Positions 35,143 to 43,336 of a stretch of DNA of 46,789 nucleotides are shown one piece after another. How positions within the stretch are numbered: position 1 is the first letter of the stretch; every line of letters starts with the position of its first letter. Where the stretch lies: positions 1 through 46,789 of the forward strand of contig JAJCZO010000333.1 of NCBI GenBank assembly GCA_029262355.1, given 5' to 3'. Below the pieces are notes generated by a model. It made no database searches. It was given only the letters and a program-made list of their open reading frames with translations, and had not been told where the DNA came from. Made by a program: the position numbers and the translations under genes. The stretch is from Deltaproteobacteria bacterium. GTDB lineage: Bacteria > Desulfobacterota > Binatia > UBA12015.

Positions 35143-36474
35143 TCAGCTCGATGGTACCGAATCCGAGAGTGACCTTCTTGGGCGGCGCCTTGCCGTTGCG
35201 TGAGGCAATCTGCCGAGGCCCGGTACGGGGAACGAACTGCAGTGCGCTTCGACCTCTCTTCGAACCTGGGGGAGCGTGGCTTCGTCCGAGGCGGCGCGGA
35301 GTGCGCGTGTCATCCAGTCGGCGAGCCGAAACATGTCTTCTTCTCCCATTCCGCGGGTCGTCACTGCTGGGGTGCCGATTCGGATTCCGCTGGGGCGAAG
35401 GGGAGGGCGTGGATCGTCGGGGATCACCTGCTTGTTCGTGGTGATCGCGACCTCGTCGAGGAGGCGCTCGGCCTCGCGACCGTCGAGTCCGAAGCTCTTG
35501 GCGGTGTCGACGACGATCATGTGGTTGTCGGTGCCGCCGGTCACGAGATGGACACCCTCGTCGAGGAGCGCCTTGGCGAGCGCTTTCGCATTGGTCAGCA
35601 CCTGCCTGGCGTGTTCGCGGAACGCCGGCTCGGCGGCCTTCTTCAGCGTGATGGCGGCCGCTGCAATCGTGTTCATGTGAGGGCCGCCCTGCAGGCCGGG
35701 GAAGACCGACTTGTCGATCGTGGGTGCGAACGCCTTGCGGCACAAGACAATTCCGGCCCGGGGGCCACGCAGGGTCTTGTGTGTCGTCGTCGTGACGACA
35801 TCGAAGCCCGCGTCGAACGGATTGTTCATGACCCCGGCAGCGATCAGACCCCCTACGTGTGAGACGTCCGCCATCGCGAGCGCACCGACCTCGTCGGCGA
35901 CGCCGCGGAATTCGGCGTAGTCGAAGTCTCGGGGGTAGGACGTGTAGCCGCACAGTACGAGCTTCGGGCGGGTCTCTCGCGCGACGCGTCGGAGCTCATC
36001 GAAGTCGATGGCGCCCGCGTTCGCGGGGTCCGTCTTGTAGCGGACGAAGCGGAAGATCCGACCCATGTGTGAGACCGGCGCGCCGTGGGTGAGGTGGCCA
36101 CCGTGTGACAGATCCATCGCGAGCACGGTGTCGCCGGGCTCGAGCAGTCCCAGGTACGCGGCCTGGTTCATCGGCGAACCCGAGAGGGGCTGTACGTTTG
36201 CGTGTTCGCTTCGAAAGAGGGCACACGCTCGGTCGCGGGCGAGGTTCTCTATGGCATCGGTGTACTCCTGTCCTCCGTAGTACCGGCGTCCGGGGTAGCC
36301 CTCGGCGTACTTGTTGGTCAGAACGGACCCGAGAGCCGCTAGTACTTCGGGGTAGGTGTAGTTTTCCGACGGGATCAGCTCGACCCCACGCTGCTGTCTG
36401 TGCTCCTCGCCCACGAGCGCGGCATGGAGGTCTGGGTCGAAGGCGGCGAGGCTGGTTCGGAAGTCGTCGTTCAT
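35143..36474 (-). CDS. glyA: Serine hydroxymethyltransferase
   Basis: A 443-residue PLP enzyme converting serine and tetrahydrofolate to glycine and methylene-tetrahydrofolate. Diagnostic stretches are VELIPSENYTYPEVLAALGS, NKYAEGYPGRRYYGGQEY, and TTTTHKTLRGPRAG with the PLP Lys near residue 234. Family homology ends around SSFPVPGL; the last 23 codons (Arg-rich, ending DSVPSS) are not normal for the family and read over a coding-like fragment in another frame. The ATG at 36474 is chosen because an extra 21-codon extension would cross the operator region. It is divergent from a LysR regulator, which probably controls it. Confidence 0.92.
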   Translation of the reverse strand: MNDDFRTSLAAFDPDLHAALVGEEHRQQRGVELIPSENYTYPEVLAALGSVLTNKYAEGYPGRRYYGGQEYTDAIENLARDRACALFRSEHANVQPLSGSPMNQAAYLGLLEPGDTVLAMDLSHGGHLTHGAPVSHMGRIFRFVRYKTDPANAGAIDFDELRRVARETRPKLVLCGYTSYPRDFDYAEFRGVADEVGALAMADVSHVGGLIAAGVMNNPFDAGFDVVTTTTHKTLRGPRAGIVLCRKAFAPTIDKSVFPGLQGGPHMNTIAAAAITLKKAAEPAFREHARQVLTNAKALAKALLDEGVHLVTGGTDNHMIVVDTAKSFGLDGREAERLLDEVAITTNKQVIPDDPRPPLRPSGIRIGTPAVTTRGMGEEDMFRLADWMTRALRAASDEATLPQVRREVEAHCSSFPVPGLGRLPHATARRRPRRSLSDSVPSS

Positions 36475-36519
36475 GGGACTCAGGTTGGTCGCCTTGTCTG
36501 GAGCACTCAAGTTAAAAGG

Positions 36520-36538
36520 ATTGTCAGAACCATTCAAT
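36520..36538. promoter_or_regulatory. Candidate LysR-type operator between glyA and the regulator
   Basis: ATTG and CAAT arms separated by 11 bases (the T-N11-A pattern of LysR-type regulators) lie in an unusually A+T-rich stretch between the divergent genes. Weaker matching bases extend outward (AAGT...ACTT). The location, between glyA (46 bases from its ATG) and the regulator start, is what is expected for an autoregulated LysR pair. Confidence 0.45.
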
Positions 36539-36573
36539 TTGACTTAATAGAGAAGATCCGCCATCAAGCGGGC

Positions 36574-37491
36574 GTGCGTCTCGACCGGATCGATCTCAAC
36601 AAGTTGCAGGTCTTCTTCTCGGTGGTGGAGGAGGGTGGGGTTGCCGGGGCGGGCCGTGCTCTTGGACGCACGCCGTCCGCGGTGAGTCAGTCGATCTCCT
36701 CCCTGGAGGGCGTGCTCGGCCAGAAGCTCTTCGATCGCACCGGGCAGCGCATGGTTCTCACGCGGGGGGGGCAGCTTCTCCACGAGCGCTTCGGCGCGTA
36801 CCAGCGGGCCTTGACTCGCGTCGTAGACGAGATTGCGAACGAGCGGGGCGAAGTTCGTGGGACGGTGCGCATCGGTTTGTTTCTCGGATTCCCGCGCAAG
36901 CGCTTCGCCTCGTTCGTATCGAGCTTCACCTCCCGTCATCCGGCGGCGGGTATGCGCGTCTTCTACGCTTCGGCGGACGAGCTCGCGCAGCGGCTTACGC
37001 GCAACCGGCTGGACTTCGCGTTCTCCTTCCGACCGTCGGGAGCGTTGCCCGGTGTCGAGGCGACCCAGCTGTTCGAGCGGGAGCTCGTCCTCGTCTCAGG
37101 CAAGAAGCACTTCAAGGGCGGGTTCGATCGCGGTGAGCTCACCCGAGTACCGATCGTGGACTACTACCAGGGCGATCCGTTGATCGATCGGTGGGCCCAG
37201 CGGCATCTTGGCACGAAGGCGCCGCGCCTCGAGCCTAAGGTCTGGGCCGCGACGACGGACCTCGTTCTGGACCTCGTGCTCGAGCAGGCGGGCGTGGCCG
37301 TTCTGCCGCTGGACCTCGTGGCGCAGCACATTGGTCGAGGCCGGCTGCGAATCTTGCGTCCCGGACGTCGGAGGCTCGTCGATCATCTCTGGCTGCTGGA
37401 GCCGCCGGGCGCCTTCCGTGACGTCACGCAAGCTGCGTTTCGTTCGGCGGTGACTCGCGAGTTTGCCCGTTCAGACGGACAGGTCGGGTAG
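36574..37491 (+). CDS. LysR-family transcription regulator
   Basis: A 305-residue regulator. The winged HTH occupies residues about 5-62 (LNKLQVFFSVVEEGG, RTPSAVSQSISSLEGVLG, KLFDRTGQRMVLT). The rest is a substrate-binding-like effector domain (GTVRIGLFLGF, ADELAQRLTRNRLDFAFSF). Its effector is unknown. No ATG precedes the HTH; GTG at 36574 gives the normal family length. It is divergent from glyA and ends 21 bases inside the end of the convergent acyltransferase gene, so the two 3' ends overlap on opposite strands. Confidence 0.85.
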   Translation: MRLDRIDLNKLQVFFSVVEEGGVAGAGRALGRTPSAVSQSISSLEGVLGQKLFDRTGQRMVLTRGGQLLHERFGAYQRALTRVVDEIANERGEVRGTVRIGLFLGFPRKRFASFVSSFTSRHPAAGMRVFYASADELAQRLTRNRLDFAFSFRPSGALPGVEATQLFERELVLVSGKKHFKGGFDRGELTRVPIVDYYQGDPLIDRWAQRHLGTKAPRLEPKVWAATTDLVLDLVLEQAGVAVLPLDLVAQHIGRGRLRILRPGRRRLVDHLWLLEPPGAFRDVTQAAFRSAVTREFARSDGQVG

Positions 37492-38529
37492 TCGCCAGCC
37501 GCGTTCGCGTAGCTGGACGTTGAAACGCAATGCCTGGTTGCCGGCGAGGACGAACGCGATCGATCCGATGATGAGCACGAAGGAGTACAGCCAGAGGTTG
37601 AACTCTTCGAACACGCCGCCGTAGCAACCGTAGAGATCGCAAGCGCCACCGTAGCGATAGAGGAAGAAGTTATGGGTGAGCATTTGGCCCAGGTACAGGC
37701 CGAACGAGTGCCGACCGAGCCACGACAGTGTCTTCTCGAGCGGTCCGATCCAGTCGATCTGAGACATTCCCCAGAGCAGAACGACCGTAAGCGGCATTTC
37801 CAAGAAGCGATCACCGAACCGCCACATGCCCGGCCACCAGATCCGTTGCTGCCACAGGTAGAAGGGAATCATGAACGCGAGCGAGAGCAGGACGGCTCTG
37901 GGGCCGAGACGACCAACGCGGCCCGCGAGTAGCATGCCGAACGCGACGTGGACGAAGAATCGCGGTGGCAAGAATAGCCAACCGGCGATGCCGAGTTCGC
38001 CCCGAATCCAATGGGGGAACATCAGAGTCGGCATCGTGAGCAGAAAGCAGATGCCGAACAACGTGTAGCCGCCGACGCGGCGCGACAGCCAATGGAATGC
38101 GGGGAAGAGAATTACGAACTGGATGATCAGCGTGATGAACCAGCTGGTGCCGATCTGGCTCAGCCAGCCGATCGCGTGCCAGAAGGGTAATCCGATCGTG
38201 AACCGGACCATCGGTTCCGGGGGCCGGACGATGAGAACCATGACCCACCAGACAACCACCGTGGCGTATGTGGGAATCATGATGCGCTTGAACCCGCGCC
38301 GGTACCATTCGCGGACGCGTCCGGTGCGCGGGCGGCTTCGAAACCAGGTCTCCGAGTTGAGGCCGAATAGAACGAGGAAGACCGGGACCGCGTGGTAGAA
38401 GAGCACGGTCATCCACAGGGAGTCCGCGAGCGCCCACGAGTGGATGAGCGTGACGCCGATGATCGCCCAGCCCTTGACCATGTCGATGGCCGGGATGTGG
38501 GTGGCGCGGCGGGGCGTCGGATCTCCCAT
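37471..38529 (-). CDS. Acyltransferase family 3 (OafA/YrhL-like) membrane protein
   Basis: A 352-residue polytopic inner-membrane protein with about ten hydrophobic segments. The N-terminal block (HIPAIDMVKGWAIIGVTLIH) has the spacing of the acyltransferase-3 family, with the conserved basic residue in the first segment and a His at its end; RGFKRIMIPTY is the typical following loop. Such enzymes O-acylate sugars of cell-surface polymers, antibiotics or lipids. No acceptor can be named. It is divergent from queE (80 bases between starts) and overlaps the LysR gene at its 3' end. Confidence 0.82.
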   Translation of the reverse strand: MGDPTPRRATHIPAIDMVKGWAIIGVTLIHSWALADSLWMTVLFYHAVPVFLVLFGLNSETWFRSRPRTGRVREWYRRGFKRIMIPTYATVVVWWVMVLIVRPPEPMVRFTIGLPFWHAIGWLSQIGTSWFITLIIQFVILFPAFHWLSRRVGGYTLFGICFLLTMPTLMFPHWIRGELGIAGWLFLPPRFFVHVAFGMLLAGRVGRLGPRAVLLSLAFMIPFYLWQQRIWWPGMWRFGDRFLEMPLTVVLLWGMSQIDWIGPLEKTLSWLGRHSFGLYLGQMLTHNFFLYRYGGACDLYGCYGGVFEEFNLWLYSFVLIIGSIAFVLAGNQALRFNVQLRERGWRLPDLSV

Positions 38530-38609
38530 CAGGAGGTGCTCCTTAGCGGGGCCTCGCCGCGGATGCGAGAGGCGGCGCGGCTCGCTAGATTCTCGCCTGG
38601 AACGAGCTC

Positions 38610-39239
38610 ATGTACACCGTCAAGGAGATTTTCTACACCCTGCAAGGAGAGGGCGCGCGCACCGGGCGCGCCTCGGTATTCTGTCGCTTCGCGGGCTGTA
38701 ATCTCTGGTCGGGCCGCGAGGCGGACCGAGCAACGGCAGCCTGTGACTTCTGCGATACCGACTTCATCGGCACGGATGGAGAGGGCGGCGGCATGTTCGC
38801 GACCGCGATGGACCTGGCGGATGCCATAGGGCGGACCTGGCCTGAAGTCGCATCGAGCGCTCCGTACGTCGTTTTCACGGGGGGCGAGCCTCTCCTGCAG
38901 CTCGACGCCGATGTCGTCGCAGCCTGCCAGGCGCGCGGCTTCGAGGTCGCCGTCGAAACCAACGGCACCCTCGACGCTCCCGAGGGCATCGACTGGATCA
39001 CCGTCAGCCCGAAGCCTCGGTCTGAGCTCCGCCTCACGCGGGGCCACGAGCTCAAGCTCGTCTATCCGCACGAAGTCACGCCCGAGAGCGTGGCGCATCT
39101 CGACTTTCCCTTGTTCTACCTGCAGCCCTTGGACGGGCCGGACCGTGAGCGCAATACGGCTCGGGCGGTCGACTACTGCCGCGAGAACCCCCATTGGCGG
39201 CTCAGCATGCAGACCCACAAGTTCCTCGGGATCCCCTGA
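38610..39239 (+). CDS. queE: 7-carboxy-7-deazaguanine synthase
   Basis: A 209-residue radical SAM enzyme that forms the 7-deazapurine ring in preQ0/queuosine biosynthesis. The cluster ligands are C30-X14-C45-X2-C48 (GCNLWSGREADR, then ACDFCDTDF), the long-loop variant seen in part of the QueE family. FTGGEPLLQLD supplies the SAM-binding GGE motif, and VETNGTL and VSPKPR match the family. The N-terminus YTVKEIFYTLQGEG is typical. The last codons and stop lie in the first copy of a 10-bp tandem repeat. No other que genes flank it; gluQ is elsewhere in the window. Confidence 0.95.
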   Translation: MYTVKEIFYTLQGEGARTGRASVFCRFAGCNLWSGREADRATAACDFCDTDFIGTDGEGGGMFATAMDLADAIGRTWPEVASSAPYVVFTGGEPLLQLDADVVAACQARGFEVAVETNGTLDAPEGIDWITVSPKPRSELRLTRGHELKLVYPHEVTPESVAHLDFPLFYLQPLDGPDRERNTARAVDYCRENPHWRLSMQTHKFLGIP

Positions 39240-39273
39240 ATTCCCCTGAATCCCTCCGCCGAATCCCCTGAAC
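39232..39273 (+). repeat. 10-bp repeat spanning the queE stop codon
   Basis: TCCCCTGAAT occurs at 39232-39241 and 39242-39251, and TCCCCTGAAC at 39264-39273. The first copy contains the TGA stop of queE. This looks like local duplication of the gene end. Confidence 0.6.
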
Positions 39274-39374
39274 ACCTCCGGCACATCCTTGGACGGCCCG
39301 CCTGAGTCGCGCGCGGGCGAGGGGCGTGGGCGAGCACCGTGTGGCGAAGTCCGGGTTCATTCTACGACAGGTGG

Positions 39375-39392
39375 GTGCATAAGAGGATGCAC
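39375..39392. promoter_or_regulatory. Dyad upstream of the SRPBCC gene
   Basis: GTGCAT and ATGCAC, perfect 6-base arms with a 6-base spacer, about 70 bases upstream of the ATG in a locally A+T-richer stretch. It could be an operator. No firm promoter was identified around it. Confidence 0.25.
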
Positions 39393-39462
39393 ACCGCTTG
39401 AAAAGAACAGTAGAAACAAGGGATCGCCCCCGGTCTCGAACTTGCTGATGAGAAGGTCCATT

Positions 39463-39981
39463 ATGGCGACTTTCGAGCTCAGCCTGAATGGACACGTTGC
39501 AGCTGCGCCCGGGCGGGTGTGGGCCCACCTGGTAGACCAGGAGGCCATCCCGTGTTGGCTCGAGGGCGTGACCTCCGTGGTGGCCGACGGCGACGAGCTT
39601 CTCGTCCACGCGGGCGAGGACGGCGGTGGGAGCTGGATCTCCGGCGAGGTCGTCCAGGCTGACCCGCGCCAGCGCCTGCAGTTCCGGCTCGATACTCCGG
39701 CCCCGAATCTGATCGAGGCCCGGGTCGAGGTGGAGCTCAGCCAAGCCGAGGGCGGAACCCGGTTCGAGATGAAGGTCGTTGGCGTTCCGAGCCTCCTGGG
39801 GAACCTCATGCTGCCTCTCCTCCGTCTACGGACGGAAGTTTCGATGGTCCGCGCGGTTCGCGGGTTCCGATCGGCGTTGGAGCAGCGTGCCGACCGCAAG
39901 AGTCGTCCTTTCGATCCGCCGTGCCCCGAGCGCGAGTCGCACCGTATCCAGAGAGCACGCCTGGCAGCTGCCGCTGCGTAG
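39463..39981 (+). CDS. SRPBCC-fold (polyketide cyclase/START-like) protein
   Basis: A 172-residue protein opening with FELSLNGHVAAAPGRVWAHLVD, the first strand and helix of SRPBCC/Bet v1-like folds, which hold a hydrophobic ligand in a deep cavity. The next strands alternate as expected up to about residue 125 (GGTRFEMKVVGVP). The tail is basic and Ala-rich. Relatives include polyketide cyclases, CoxG-like proteins and lipid carriers; no function can be assigned. The ATG at 39463 is preferred because GAGAAGG lies 8 bases upstream; another in-frame ATG is at 39448. Confidence 0.7.
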   Translation: MATFELSLNGHVAAAPGRVWAHLVDQEAIPCWLEGVTSVVADGDELLVHAGEDGGGSWISGEVVQADPRQRLQFRLDTPAPNLIEARVEVELSQAEGGTRFEMKVVGVPSLLGNLMLPLLRLRTEVSMVRAVRGFRSALEQRADRKSRPFDPPCPERESHRIQRARLAAAAA

Positions 39982-40125
39982 CCCCTCAGAAGCTCCTTTT
40001 CTAGCCAGGCTACTCGTCTTCGGCTCGAGGTCGACGCTGCGAACGCTCGCGAGGGCGCCCGACGCTCCACGAACCGGTTGCCGCTGCGATCTCTGGCGTT
40101 GAAGAGTGCGCGCCCGGATCGCTAC

Positions 40126-41778
40126 TCACCGGTTTGCAAGGAAGCACACGGCGTCGCGCTGGGGTTCCCGGATGACCGACACCCCGGGGAGGGACAGATT
40201 CTTGCGGGCGGCGTCGTACCTCTCGCAACGGACGAAGGCGCCCACCGGCTCGTCGCTCCGAAGCATCTCCGCGACGGTCTCGAAATCGTGGAACACGGCA
40301 GCGTGCGTGTCGAGGTAGTAATTGATCAACGGCAGGCGATTGATCTCATGGAAGGTGCTGACGATCGGACGCCCCTCGGCGAGCGGCCGCGTTGCTTCGA
40401 AGAAGGGTCGGTACGATTTGTCCCGATCGATCTCAGGAATCGCGATTGCGAGCCCCGCGATCGCCGCGACGGTGGCCGTCGCGGTGAAGCGCAAGAACCA
40501 CTGGCTGTCCGCAGAGCCCGCGCGCAACCCTCGCGCGAGCCACAGGGCCGCGGCGGCGGAGAACGGTAGAAGCACGAGCTTCCCGAGCCCTCCAAAGACC
40601 GCGAAGAGCACGAGCGGAAAGACCGCCAACAGGACGAGCGCGACCACGAGGTTTCCCATGAACAGCGCGCGTTCCCACGGGGCGAGTGTCCGGGTGCCCG
40701 CGAAGACCTCGGCCAGGAAGCGGCCAACGATCAGGACGTCGAAGAAGAGGATCGGCACCATGTAGTCGGTCGACTTCGAGGAGGAGAGCGATAGAGCGAT
40801 GGGCATGGCGAGGATGCCGACCAGTAGGAATCGATCGAGCTCCGTCCAGGCGTGGCGCGCTCGCACGAGATCCACCACGCCGACCAGTGCGATGGCGGTC
40901 CACGGGAGCGGGTACGCGAGGAGGCGCGGTAGATAGAAGTAAAAGGGCTCCTTTTCCGCGAGCAGCGCGTCCGACATCGAGGTCGACAAGTGCGGTAGAT
41001 ACTCCTCGAGCGAGAGGAACCGGCCGATGGTGTTGTCGAAGAAGATGATTCGCAGCTGCTCGGCACCGCCTTCGCGATACACTGCAACGATCCACGGCGT
41101 GAGCAGAGCCACAAGCAAAGCGCCGGTCAGCGCGAGGATGGTGCCAAGCCGGCGGGGTTCCCTTCGAAGCAGCAGCACGGTTGCGACGGGCGGCAGTACG
41201 AGCAAGAATGTGAAGACGTTCTTCGCATAGAAGGAAGCCGCGAGCGCGAGGCAGAACGCGAGATCCCAGGGGTGCCGGCGGCCGGCCGGGGGTTTCGCGG
41301 TGGAGTCGAGCCCGCGAGCGAAAAGCGCGAAACAGGCGAAGACGAAGAAGGTTGCCGAGACGTCGGACGCCGCGCGATGGGCCGTGTCCCACAGCATCAC
41401 CGACAGACCGCCAAGGAGCGTCGTGACGCAGGCGACGCGTGTGCCGAAGGCGCGTCGCGCGATCCAGAAGATCAGCCCGAGGCAGCCAAGGCCGAGTACC
41501 GCCGCTGGCAAGCGCAGGGTGCCCGCGTCGAACCGGCCCGACGCCGTGGAAGTGAGCCACGCGAGCCAATAGTAGAAGGGCGGCTTCTCGACGAACGGAT
41601 CGGTGTTTACGAACGGAACCGCCAGGTTGCCGCCTTCGACCATGTTCCAGACAACCCCGGCGATCGTGGGCTCGACCGGGGCCCAGATGTCGTGGTCGAA
41701 TACCCCGACGCCGAGGTAGAGGCCCACGAGAAGGGCTGCCGTGAGTGCACTGGACACGAAGGGCCGGTCGGCCGTCAT
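40126..41778 (-). CDS. GT39/ArnT-like membrane glycosyltransferase
   Basis: A 550-residue GT-C-fold protein with about eleven membrane segments. The first periplasmic loop carries DHDIWAPVEPTIAG and FVNTDPFVEKPPFYYWLAWL, the acidic and KPP motifs of dolichyl-phosphate-mannose/ArnT-type transferases that use undecaprenyl-linked sugars. The C-terminal soluble part (about 470-550) is typical of ArnT-like proteins. It probably glycosylates lipid A, a surface polymer or a protein; the acceptor is unknown. The ATG at 41778 has GGGAG 5 bases upstream. It is divergent from a heptosyltransferase-like gene. Confidence 0.85.
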   Translation of the reverse strand: MTADRPFVSSALTAALLVGLYLGVGVFDHDIWAPVEPTIAGVVWNMVEGGNLAVPFVNTDPFVEKPPFYYWLAWLTSTASGRFDAGTLRLPAAVLGLGCLGLIFWIARRAFGTRVACVTTLLGGLSVMLWDTAHRAASDVSATFFVFACFALFARGLDSTAKPPAGRRHPWDLAFCLALAASFYAKNVFTFLLVLPPVATVLLLRREPRRLGTILALTGALLVALLTPWIVAVYREGGAEQLRIIFFDNTIGRFLSLEEYLPHLSTSMSDALLAEKEPFYFYLPRLLAYPLPWTAIALVGVVDLVRARHAWTELDRFLLVGILAMPIALSLSSSKSTDYMVPILFFDVLIVGRFLAEVFAGTRTLAPWERALFMGNLVVALVLLAVFPLVLFAVFGGLGKLVLLPFSAAAALWLARGLRAGSADSQWFLRFTATATVAAIAGLAIAIPEIDRDKSYRPFFEATRPLAEGRPIVSTFHEINRLPLINYYLDTHAAVFHDFETVAEMLRSDEPVGAFVRCERYDAARKNLSLPGVSVIREPQRDAVCFLANR

Positions 41779-42080
41779 GTTCGCTCCCAACCCTCGTGCA
41801 GGCACCGCAAGCCGTCGCGTCTTGCGAAGGCAGCCTCGCGTCGACCGATTGCGCCGACATGGGGCGGTCGGCGGAGCATCCTCTGGGTCCAGGGGATCTC
41901 GCGATCGGGCATCTGGTCGCGTTAGCCGAGGCCCTTTGGTGGTTCAAGGAACGTGGACACCGCCACCGTCCCTCGAAGCAGTGTTCGAGAAGGCCGGTCC
42001 CCTCACATTGCGCGTTTTCGGAGGATCTGTTTTTTTGGTGGCGTATGCGCTGGCGCCGTCGTTTCGGTGCGCCGTCCGTC
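41779..42080. other. 302-base divergent intergenic region
   Basis: Between the ArnT-like and GT9 starts. No conserved protein or RNA was recognised in any frame. A good Shine-Dalgarno-like GGAGGA at 42020-42025 and a T-run at 42029-42036 occur near the GT9 start, but no in-frame start follows at the right distance. It should hold promoters for both genes. Confidence 0.35.
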
Positions 42081-43253
42081 ATGTCGATCGAGAAGAACGA
42101 GCCCCGCATCATGGTCATCCGTCGTCGCTATATCGGCGACCTGATCCTGCTGGAGCCGTTTCTTCGCAATCTGCGCGAGGCGTACCCCAGGGCGTGGATC
42201 TCGCTCGTCGTCGACGAGGGGTACGGCGACGTCCTTCGAGGATGTTCGTCGCTCGATGCGATCGTCGAGCTTCCCGTCGGGGGTGGGTTGGTGCGTCAGG
42301 TTCGCGGTTGGCGGGCCATCCTTCGTGGTGGTGCATTGAAGCGCGTCGATCTCGCCTTCGATTTTGCTCGCAACGAGCGGGCGGCCGTGATGCTGGCACT
42401 GGCGCGGGCCCGACGGCGGGTCTCGCACGAGATTTCGGACGACGCCGCGGTCACGCGCCGAAGGTGGAGCGACCGGGTGCGCCGCAAGCTCATGACGACC
42501 GACCTGGTCCGGCTCGAACGCGCGGAGCAGGTGAGGCTGCACACCGTCGACTTCAACAATCTCCTCGTGCAGAGAGTTGGCATCGACGCGCCCCATCGGG
42601 TTCCCGTCCTTCCCGTCGATGACGAAGACCGAGCGCGTGCGCGTTCGATTCTTCGGGGCAGCGGCGTATCGCTCGATTCTCGCCGAGGCGTGGTCCTCCT
42701 TCACCTCGGAGGGCGAGGCCTCGCGAAGCAGTGGCCCCCAGAACGGTTCGCGCGGGTTGCCGACGCGCTGGAGGGACAGCTCGGCTGTGAGACGGTGGTG
42801 TCGGCCGGGCCGGGTGAGCTCGATCTCCTTCGGCGTTTTGACCAGGCACGGGCACGGTTGGGCGGTGCCGTTCTCGATCAGCCGATCGACCTGCGGCTGT
42901 TCTACGCTGTGCTTGCCGAGTGTGCCCTATTCGTGGGCAACGACTCCGGGCCCGCCCACATGGCTGCGGCAGTGGGAACGCCGAGCTGCGTGCTCTTCGG
43001 AGCCTCCCGCACGACGATGTGGCGCAGCCTGGGGGACCTCGATGAAGTGCTCCAGCCCTCGCTGCCTTGCGGCGACTCTTGTGTTCGGCCCGAGTCTTGC
43101 GCTCCGGGCTCCGATCGATTCTGCGTGCGGAGGATCTCGGTGGACGAGGTGGTCACGCGCGTGCGGGAGTTGTTCGCTCGGGCTGGTGTCCCGAACCGGT
43201 TCGGCTCCAGGCAGCCGGCGAAGGCCGACGTGGACTCACTCGCGTCGCCCTGA
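42081..43253 (+). CDS. Glycosyltransferase family 9 (heptosyltransferase-like)
   Basis: A 390-residue GT-B enzyme. The N-terminus MVIRRRYIGDLILLEPFLRNL is the classical start of ADP-heptose:LPS heptosyltransferases. The C-terminal half has VVLLHLGGRGLAKQWP and the nucleotide-sugar-binding FVGNDSGPAHMAAAVGTP. It would transfer a heptose or related sugar to lipopolysaccharide core in the cytoplasm. The C-terminus has a four-Cys stretch (CGDSCVRPESCAPG, then FCVRRI) seen in several GT9 proteins. The start is uncertain: ATG at 42081 fits best, with 42045 and 42111 as alternatives. It converges on an SDR gene. Confidence 0.87.
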   Translation: MSIEKNEPRIMVIRRRYIGDLILLEPFLRNLREAYPRAWISLVVDEGYGDVLRGCSSLDAIVELPVGGGLVRQVRGWRAILRGGALKRVDLAFDFARNERAAVMLALARARRRVSHEISDDAAVTRRRWSDRVRRKLMTTDLVRLERAEQVRLHTVDFNNLLVQRVGIDAPHRVPVLPVDDEDRARARSILRGSGVSLDSRRGVVLLHLGGRGLAKQWPPERFARVADALEGQLGCETVVSAGPGELDLLRRFDQARARLGGAVLDQPIDLRLFYAVLAECALFVGNDSGPAHMAAAVGTPSCVLFGASRTTMWRSLGDLDEVLQPSLPCGDSCVRPESCAPGSDRFCVRRISVDEVVTRVRELFARAGVPNRFGSRQPAKADVDSLASP

Positions 43254-43336
43254 GGTCGCCATCGGCCGACGCAGTCTCGGTCGGCGCCGGCGCGTCCGGA
43301 AAATTCGCCAGGCTTCCCTCGGTTCCGTCGAGTGGG

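Noticed and set aside
41779..42080. An N-terminal extension of the GT9 protein or a small membrane ORF in the gap
   Set aside because: The open frames have no Shine-Dalgarno-linked start and no resemblance to known families; GT9 proteins begin near MVIRRR.
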